A DNA stretch of 64,000 nt, taken from positions 1,014,001 to 1,078,000 of the forward strand of contig WBVU01000004.1 in the NCBI GenBank assembly GCA_009192285.1, read 5' to 3'. Below, one piece after another: positions 57,407 through 64,000 of the stretch (position 1 is its first letter; each line of letters opens with the position of its first letter). The DNA comes from Morchella semilibera (taxonomy: Eukaryota > Ascomycota > Pezizomycetes > Pezizales > Morchellaceae). The position numbers were made by a program, and so were the translations under genes. The notes beneath the pieces were generated by a model that saw only the letters and a list, made by a program, of their open reading frames with translations, was not told the origin of the DNA and searched no databases.

Positions 57407-60400
57407 TCGTCCCCCTCCTCCCTATCTTCTTCGGAGGTTGCTTCTGATGCTGTCGGTGCGGTCTTTCTAGGCCTGCCTCTTTGTCGTTTGCCGCCTTCCC
57501 CGATACCAGTCCCAATATCGTCTCTCCTGACCATCGATTTATGTAGCTTGCCACCTTTCATATAGTATTCTGTAATCATATCTGGCTCAACAGTTCTTTC
57601 CTCCCATTTCCGCCAACCTTCCACACCAAGTTTCAACTTAACAACTAAGGTTTTCTTATTTCGTCCTTTACCCTTAGAGGCGGTATATCTGGCGCGCTTC
57701 AGTTTCCTTGCCTGATCATTGGCCATAAGTTCGTACATGGACTGGGTAGGCTCAGTCATAGGGAATGTGCCATTGGCGCCAATAATCTCGCTGGTGGCAG
57801 CAGATATCCCGTATGGATTACTTTTGCGTTTGGCTTTTGCAAGCATGATGGGCGCTATGGGGTTATAGGTATCATCGGGGAATGGGTTTTCTGTGTTTTC
57901 TGCTTCGTCACGATCACGCTCGCGGGTCGCTTGAGGGTTGTGTAAGGCCCCCCCAGGATAGCCGGCCAGGTCTTCAGGGGGTACGGCAGCAGTAATTGTA
58001 GAGGCCGCTGGCCAAGATGAAGAGGAGCTCAGTGGGTTGTTTCCTATAGCCTCCGAAGAACTCAGTTCACCTGGATAAGATTCTATACCAGAAAGTATGC
58101 TCAACCCAGCCGCCGCAATGAAAGCCTCTGGGTTTCTCTCTAAAGAGCTCATTTCTGGCCATATTGGTTGGTTACCAGCATCCATTCGCGAGAGGGATTG
58201 GTGGGTATAAGGTTGCATATCATCCTTTAAATCTTTTGATTGTGGTTTATCGAACATGTTTCGAACCTCGGAAGAATAATAACTACTAGGATGGGATAAA
58301 TTGGTATCATGTAGTAAGGCCCCCCGTCTCCTCGACGGTAGAGCCCCTGTTAACATATCTTTTGGGGACGGCAACAAAGGTTGCTTATCTAATGGATTTC
58401 CTCTTCCTTCCATGGTCCCTGGTGTTCTTATCGATTTTGTTGCCGAAGCTACCGCTGAAGCTCTGCCATCCACCTGATGATATAAGTCCTAAAAATAAGA
58501 TGTTAGAAACCGGGCCCTAAATGATGAAATTCAAATAAGGGAAATGCACCCTTTCCGCTAGGACTGAAGAGGGATAATTATTGATGTACTGACCATTTCT
58601 GACACTACCATCTAGGTCAGGCTCATGGTAGTCATCGTCCCTCGCCTTAGATGCCTCGTCAGAAGAGATAACGAGGCTGGGATCAATCGGGATTTCTCCG
58701 TTAGGGTGTAAATTGTAATCTTCGTTTTCTTCGTCAATTGCGCCATACTCATTGAAAGAAGTATAGGATCTCGCAACCACATCGCCATCATCAGTTCCAG
58801 CTGAGTTTCTCTTTCGTTTCAGCGATTCGGGAGGATTTTCCGACAACCATGTGAGGTTCCCTCTTGAGAAATCCACAAGACTTTCAACACTCCGAGGGTC
58901 AGCTACATGCTTTGTGGAAGCCCCGAGCATGGTTCCTTTCGGCTCGTAGGGGATCATCTTGCCATTTTTACGGCATTGTCCGCAGGAACAAATCCCAAGG
59001 CAGAAGGGACATTTCCATTCATCGTCGCAGAGTACCTAAACTAACGTATTAGAAAGATCATAGCGGGCGCAATCAATTTACACCTACCTCAAACGGATCA
59101 ATATCAAACGCACGCCAGAGGTTGCCATAGCAGTATGCCTTTGAGCATGAATTGCACTTGGCTATTTTCCAATCTGGATGTCTAACCTTGCAGACATGGC
59201 AGTTGACAAGCAATCCCATTTTTTTCTTTCGCTCAATATCTTTCGCATCATCCTTTATTCCAAGTTCAGCGGTTAGCTTGTGTTGATGGCGCCGCGCGGA
59301 ATAAAAACTTACAGTGTCCTCAAGCGATGGGTCTTTGGTGATATCTACAAAAGGCCTGACTAATAGCTGTTCCTGGCAGACCCAAGCTAACGACTTTTTT
59401 TCGATGTCGCTGAAAGCGGCGGACAATTTCTTTGGGCTATTCTCAGTCACAGCGCCCTCAATGGATATCACCTGCTGTCTAAATTTCTCGTGATCCCGAA
59501 GGAGTGTATCCCAGTCATGTTGCTCCTCCCAGAAAAGCTTTGAGATGCATGCGCAGCTTCTGCCGCGGGCGTAACATTCCATACAGATGTCATAAACATC
59601 ATCATCGCCACCTTCCTCATCGGAGGGCTCTACACACCGCTTGCACGATAAGAAACGGTTGAAGATATTTCCTCTGCAAAATGAGCACGTTACGTTGAAC
59701 TCATTTGGGATCCTTTTAACTGCCACCCTCCCCTCGTATACAGGTGAGAAATGCTCGTCTAATATGATTGTATGGAAAAGTTTGAAAAGAATGCGAAAAT
59801 CTGACTTCAACTTTGAAAGTGAGATATCATGGTCGCGACCAATTTCCCTGGAAAGGATTCGGTGGTAGTGTTTTAATGTCTCGTAGATTATTGCCTTATT
59901 CTTGTATTGTTCATCGCGACAGACAAGTCTAGCTTTCGGAAGAGACTCCTCGATTGCAAGTTTCAAAGTTTCCGCAGTCGTGCGATTCCAGGCCACCTTC
60001 ATTGTTGCCTCTCCACGATTCCAGACCTGATGTGGAGCCAATGGAGGGACGAGGATAAAATCGCCAACTTTCTGCTCAACGATATATACGGGAAATGGTG
60101 CGTTTTTCAAAGCCTCAACTGAAGCAAAGTGCGACTCAACTTCAATATCGTGTCCAAGGCCACCTAGCCAATACTCGGCCACCACATCTCGATCTTCAGA
60201 CGCGGTCATAAACCATAGTGAAGAGCCCCCGGGTGATGTATAGACCATTATATTTTGCCCCAGAGAGGCGCACATCTCTTTATGCGCAGGGGTATATGTG
60301 CCCTCATGCCCGAAATAGCACATAAGGTTCTCAGCGCGAGCATCTACAGGGAGATGAGACATGAGATCAGAGGGTGAGAGGTAGAATGTGCATGCTGGAA

Positions 60401-60930
60401 GTATCTTTTCAAGGGATTTTTGCCAAGCCGGCGGGCAATCAATATCCTTAGCATACAGACGCTGTTTAGAGCCTTCATAATCTTGTGGGCTGAATTTCGA
60501 AGCTAGTACGCTAAGGGAATTGAGGTAATGTTTCATTGAAAAGGAACTGTCCGTCATTGTTGATATATCCCGGATATTGATTGCTATCAAGTAATGTTAG
60601 CAAACTAGCAGAACTTATTCGAGCCCTCGGGAGGCACAAACGGTCTTGCCCATGATTGTCCACCAGCCACTCTGGCTTGAAGATCCATTTTGGCCAATCA
60701 GGGGTCTGGTGCCAATTTTCGAGCACTAGTGGCTTCCCACCGTCGATCACCTGCGACTGAACCATCTCTTTAAGGCGCTCCGTAGAATTAAATGTTCGAG
60801 CATCAGCTCGAGATACATGATGAAAGTTCCTACAGCTGTTGACTAGCTCATTGATGTCGAGGTCAGGAGAAATTGGTGCGAATTTCACCCTGTCCCTCAC
60901 GCGATCGAGCTTCTTCGCTGCGGATGTCAT
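56416..60930 (-). CDS. Large JmjC-domain protein with zf-4CXXC_R1 zinc finger
   Basis: Four exons (60642-60930, 59088-60583, 58550-59035, 56416-58488) give about 1,447 residues with all joins in phase. The N-terminal part is KLDRVRDRVKFAPISPDLDI, then LVLENWHQTPDWPKWIF. The JmjC fold shows GHEGTYTPAHKEMCASLGQN and PPLAPHQVWNRGEATMKVAW, so an H-x-E...H metal site is plausible. A zinc-rich region follows (CSFCRGNIFNRFLSCKRC, CHVCKVRHPDWKIAKCNSC, CPFCLGICSCGQCRKNGK), resembling zf-4CXXC_R1. The long C-terminal part has an RGRPRK AT-hook-like motif, an acidic D/E tract and a charged coiled coil. By family it is a chromatin protein, possibly a histone demethylase. The start at 60930 is the first ATG in frame; an upstream exon is possible. 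Confidence 0.85.
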
Positions 60931-61672
60931 CGTCAAAGGCTCTGCTGGCAGGAAGAGCGGATTTCCTTTAGCCAACAAAGAATCCGGTAGGTATCAGTAG
61001 TACTCGTGGATGGGTGACTTTAGAGGTGGCACGAGGGAATTCGATTAGAAGAAGTAGCTATGTGGGATTGAGAAGGAGATGGGGGCGGGGATGGGGGGAG
61101 GTACGTGAGGGTAAAGTGGGAGGAGTTGATAGACAAAGTAGGTACCGTGCAGTGTGAGAAGACGCGCCAATCAGTCTGTTAGTCGCGGTTTGTGCGACCA
61201 TGTATGCAGTAACTTAAGATCAAAGGTCGGCTAACCCTTAAAGATAGCGTGATGATAAATACTTCCACTCATCCTTTCGCTTATTAGTACGGATGAACAT
61301 TAACAAACCCTACTATCGAAGACGTGCTATCGAGTACACCCGATGAGGAAAGAGACTTCCACCATCTTTAAATTACATGTAGCGTATAATATTTGGCTTC
61401 CGGGAGTATCTGGGGCACATATAATGCATTACTTTTGTCAAAATAAAACACGTGTAATTTTTGAGACTTCATCTGTTAGATTCACATAAAAAGAAAATTG
61501 AGATTTCGCTTTTTTTCTTTTCTTTTCTTTTTTTTTTTTGCTAAACTGAGCAGCTGGTCAAGACCAGATATCTGCGCATATACCAAGCGCCAGCCGACCA
61601 GAATAATTAAAGTACATGTAGTAACGTCTTGTCTTAAATGGGTACCATTTCGTTTGCTTATTATTACAACTA
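60931..61672. other. Spacer upstream of the JmjC gene
   Basis: 740 bp with two TACATGTA sites (about 61376 and 61614) and a T-rich stretch (61508-61540). No gene recognised. Confidence 0.5.
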
Positions 61673-62965
61673 TTAATCCCTAATCATGATAATATCCTCC
61701 CCAGTATTCATTCCAAGCACCCTTTTCCTCCTCCCTCCCATGCCCCACCAGCCTTCCTCTCCATATATTCCTGTCCTGACCGCTAGATACTCTCCCAACA
61801 ACCCTCCACCTACGGCAACTCCACCGACAGCCCAGGCACACCACTTAAACCACCACCAGCACTCTTTCACATCCTTCAAATTAGCTTTCTTAATCATATA
61901 CCCCAAGCCTGCCGCGGCACCACCACAGCTCATTCCGTAGAAGATAGGTCCACAACCGCTCATTGCGCCAGCCCCTGCCAGTAGCCCGATTTGGACCGCA
62001 CCTAGTCCTGTCATGAGGTACTTAGTGTGCGACTCATGTTTGACTACAATGCTCTTTACTCCGGCCTTGAGATCATCCTCTACATCCTGGTGCGCATATA
62101 TTGTATCGTAAAGCACCGTCCAGGCCACATTACTCGCATACAGCAAACCAGCCGTCATTGCAACAGTGGGCTCCATCAGGCTCAACCCCATTGCTGGGAA
62201 TCCAAGCATCGCGCCCCACGAAAATGACAACCCTAGTACAAACTGAGGGTAATGCGTGATTCTTTTCATTAGTGGGTAGCACCCGACCAACACCAAAGAT
62301 GGGATCCCATAGACGATGGTCTCGTACGGGAACTGTACCAGTACAGCAAGTCCAGCTAGGCACTGCGACGCAGTAAATGCTAATGCGGCCGCAGGTGTTA
62401 TAGCGCCTCGGGCAATGGGTCGGAACTTGGTTCGTGTGACCTTGGGGTCGATATTTCGGTCCCAGAGGTCATTGATTGCACAGCCGGCGCCGCGCATAAT
62501 GAGGGCGCCCGTACCAAATAGAAGGGTTGTATATACCACGGAGGTAAGAGGATGGACCGGGTCAACCATTGTGGACGCAAGAATGGTAGACCACATACAT
62601 GGGAGGAATAGATATATTGTGCCAGTGGGCTTGTCGAGGCGGACGAGTTCGGCATAGGGGACAACGGAGGAAGGGAGATAGGAAATGATGCCAGTTGTGG
62701 GTGGTGAATATACCTCAGGAGCTGGCGGTGGTTTTAAATCGGGAATTACGAGGGTTGTAGCTAGACGAGAGGGCTGTGGGTATCGGATTAAAGACACAGG
62801 GCGTGGGGTATGCCGTGTAAGTAGCGGGGAGGGTCGAGAGGTCTTTGAGAAGCTCCTGAGCGTGGAGGAGCGCATGGAGGCATGCCTAGTAAGGGGCCGA
62901 ATATATCCCAGCATTTTAATAGAGCCCATGGGTTTTACAAGCTTTGGTGATGATGTGGGCAACAT
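61673..62965 (-). CDS. COQ2: 4-hydroxybenzoate polyprenyltransferase Coq2
   Basis: A single exon of 430 residues. The Arg/Ser-rich N-terminus (RPLTRHASMRSSTLRSFSKT) is a mitochondrial targeting sequence. The UbiA core has the first Asp-rich motif in GCAINDLWDRNIDPKVTRTK and the second in YDTIYAHQDVEDDLKAGVKS, with VRLDKPTGTIYLFLPCMWS before the first. About eight to nine hydrophobic segments are visible. The reaction is attachment of the polyprenyl tail to 4-hydroxybenzoate in the inner mitochondrial membrane, in ubiquinone synthesis. Length and motifs are normal for the family. It is the only large intronless gene besides the CYA5-like one. Confidence 0.95.
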   Translation of the reverse strand: MLPTSSPKLVKPMGSIKMLGYIRPLTRHASMRSSTLRSFSKTSRPSPLLTRHTPRPVSLIRYPQPSRLATTLVIPDLKPPPAPEVYSPPTTGIISYLPSSVVPYAELVRLDKPTGTIYLFLPCMWSTILASTMVDPVHPLTSVVYTTLLFGTGALIMRGAGCAINDLWDRNIDPKVTRTKFRPIARGAITPAAALAFTASQCLAGLAVLVQFPYETIVYGIPSLVLVGCYPLMKRITHYPQFVLGLSFSWGAMLGFPAMGLSLMEPTVAMTAGLLYASNVAWTVLYDTIYAHQDVEDDLKAGVKSIVVKHESHTKYLMTGLGAVQIGLLAGAGAMSGCGPIFYGMSCGGAAAGLGYMIKKANLKDVKECWWWFKWCAWAVGGVAVGGGLLGEYLAVRTGIYGEEGWWGMGGRRKRVLGMNTGEDIIMIRD

Positions 62966-63378
62966 CTCATTCCTGGCAGCTTTTATCGGAAAGAATAGCG
63001 CCCGCCAAGAACCCCCCGCCCCTCCCCCGCTTGGGTTTTGTCTCAGACAAAATGCGAGGAAAGGTGGAGGCGATAATGAAATAAAAGAGAAACACCTTGA
63101 CCGTTGACATTAAGCATTATCATTCTTAACTTCCTGTTATTTGGTCGGTACATGTAGTGTTGTGTCTTTGTACCCACCTGTGCGAGCACCACTCCCCTGC
63201 CCTTGAGCCAAGCATGGAGGCTTAAAAGCTTAATTATGAATACTGAGCACAACATACAAGTATATTGTGGATTTGGAGATTCGGGTTAAAAAGGTGGAAT
63301 TATTTAAATCATATCCCGCGCCTTCGACTAGGTGCCTATCCCCCAAATTAACAATCATCTCTATTTGTCGTATCATCC
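62966..63378. other. Spacer between COQ2 and the edge gene
   Basis: 413 bp with one TACATGTA (about 63150). No other feature recognised. Confidence 0.5.
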
Positions 63379-64000
63379 CTACAACTGGCCAAGGTCAGGC
63401 CAGAAGGGAGAGCACAACAGGCGTACATCTGTTTCGAATACCGCAGCCCAACCTGTTTCGCCGATGGAAGTATCTTCTGAATCATGGTGTCGATTATACC
63501 ACCAAGTGCTCCCCAGCTGAAAGTACCCCCCTGCCTTTCCAAACCCCTCCCTAAATCCCTGCTCCATCCACTCCCTAGAACCAAACTCATATTTCTCACC
63601 CCCGCCAACAAAACCCCCCGGAGAAAACCCATCAACGGGAGAAAGGCTGTAATCCCACCTCAGCTTGTCTCCGCAGAGTGTCCGGAAGATATCCCCCACC
63701 TTCTTTTCTGAACAAGTGTAAATCTGGACAAATTTAAACCCGGTTTTATCGGTTTGCTTTCTTGTGAGATCTTCGAGATAAATCTTAAGTGAGTGTGTTA
63801 GATGTAATTGATTTTTCCTCCTGATGTTCATTCGGAGTACTGATTCGATGGCTCGGAGTATCAAGGCAATTGGCTCCTCCACACGTACCAACTCTCCCGC
63901 GAAGAAGTCATGCTCCAAGTATCCTTCCATCCGAGGTAGCTTACGCAACGCCTCATGATACCACATGAGAATGCAATTGTCAATCTTGAGGACGTAGTTA
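63379..64000 (-). CDS. 3' part of an unidentified gene, cut by the window edge
   Basis: An open frame enters from beyond 64000 and ends at 63379. It reads NYVLKIDNCILMWYHEALRK, LPRMEGYLEHDFFAGELVRV, LILRAIESVLRMNIRRKNQL, IYLEDLTRKQTDKTGFKFVQ, IYTCSEKKVGDIFRTLCGDK and LRWDYSLSPVDGFSPGGFVG. The composition and steady codon use look like a real protein with a helical core. I do not recognise the family. The last 60 residues are less protein-like, so the true end may come earlier through an intron. Confidence 0.55.
   Translation of the reverse strand, partial: NYVLKIDNCILMWYHEALRKLPRMEGYLEHDFFAGELVRVEEPIALILRAIESVLRMNIRRKNQLHLTHSLKIYLEDLTRKQTDKTGFKFVQIYTCSEKKVGDIFRTLCGDKLRWDYSLSPVDGFSPGGFVGGGEKYEFGSREWMEQGFREGFGKAGGYFQLGSTWWYNRHHDSEDTSIGETGWAAVFETDVRLLCSPFWPDLGQL

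Overview
The window is nuclear DNA from a filamentous ascomycete (Pezizomycotina). The evidence is short GT-AG introns of mostly about 45-100 bp, several per gene. The gene set is typically fungal: an APSES/ankyrin MBF factor, End3, complex I 21.3 kDa subunit, a CYA5-type PPR protein, Fyv7, Prp16, Sac1, Toa1, Coq2 and a Zip3-like RING protein. A remnant of a kinase-like gene of the sort found with HeLo/prion-inhibition proteins also fits Pezizomycotina. I could not place the class. Genes are separated by unusually long AT-rich spacers full of the palindrome TACATGTA, and there are many poly(C)/poly(G) tracts of 10-17 bases.

Layout. 0-9.6 kb: first exon of an unidentified gene (-), LYR protein Cup1-like (-), MBF factor Mbp1/Res2 type (+), GNAT acetyltransferase (-), End3 (+) and ribosomal protein uS11/Rps14 (+). 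9.6-14.4 kb: a gene-poor AT-rich spacer with small inverted-repeat elements. 14.4-22.4 kb: a large DDB1/Mms1/CPSF-A-family protein (-) and a Gyp8/TBC1D20-type Rab GAP (+). 22.4-26.2 kb: spacer with a 124-bp inverted-repeat element and microsatellites. 26.2-35.3 kb: an Atos-like protein (-), Fyv7 (-) and a CYA5-like mitochondrial PPR protein (+). 35.3-37.1 kb: low-complexity G-rich spacer. 37.1-44.1 kb: a GC-rich island holding divergent PRP16 (-) and SAC1 (+). 44.1-47.5 kb: spacer with a broken kinase-like gene and an intron-containing tRNA-His. 47.5-54.8 kb: complex I 21.3 kDa subunit (-), Zip3/RNF212-like RING protein (+), DUF1761-like membrane protein (-) and TFIIA large subunit (+). 56.4-64 kb: a large JmjC/zf-4CXXC protein (-), Coq2 (-) and the 3' part of an unidentified gene (-).

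The genes are mostly housekeeping functions: transcription (Mbp1, TFIIA), splicing (Prp16), ribosome biogenesis (uS11, Fyv7), mitochondria (complex I subunit, Coq2, CYA5, LYR protein) and membrane traffic (End3, Sac1, Rab GAP). Chromatin and meiosis may be represented by the JmjC, Zip3-like and Atos-like proteins. They do not form a cluster or a shared pathway. Most neighbours are divergent or convergent pairs.

Main points for a second look. (1) Conserved genes (RPS14, CYA5-like, SAC1, probably the Zip3-like and DDB1-like genes) carry single-base frame breaks, nearly all at homopolymers, which points to assembly errors. (2) A 27-bp perfect palindrome flanked by TTA duplications sits inside one copy of a small repeat and is absent from the second copy; it looks like a Harbinger/Tourist element reduced to its termini. 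(3) TACATGTA is hugely over-represented between genes. (4) Poly(C) tracts lie on the sense strand of introns and leaders.
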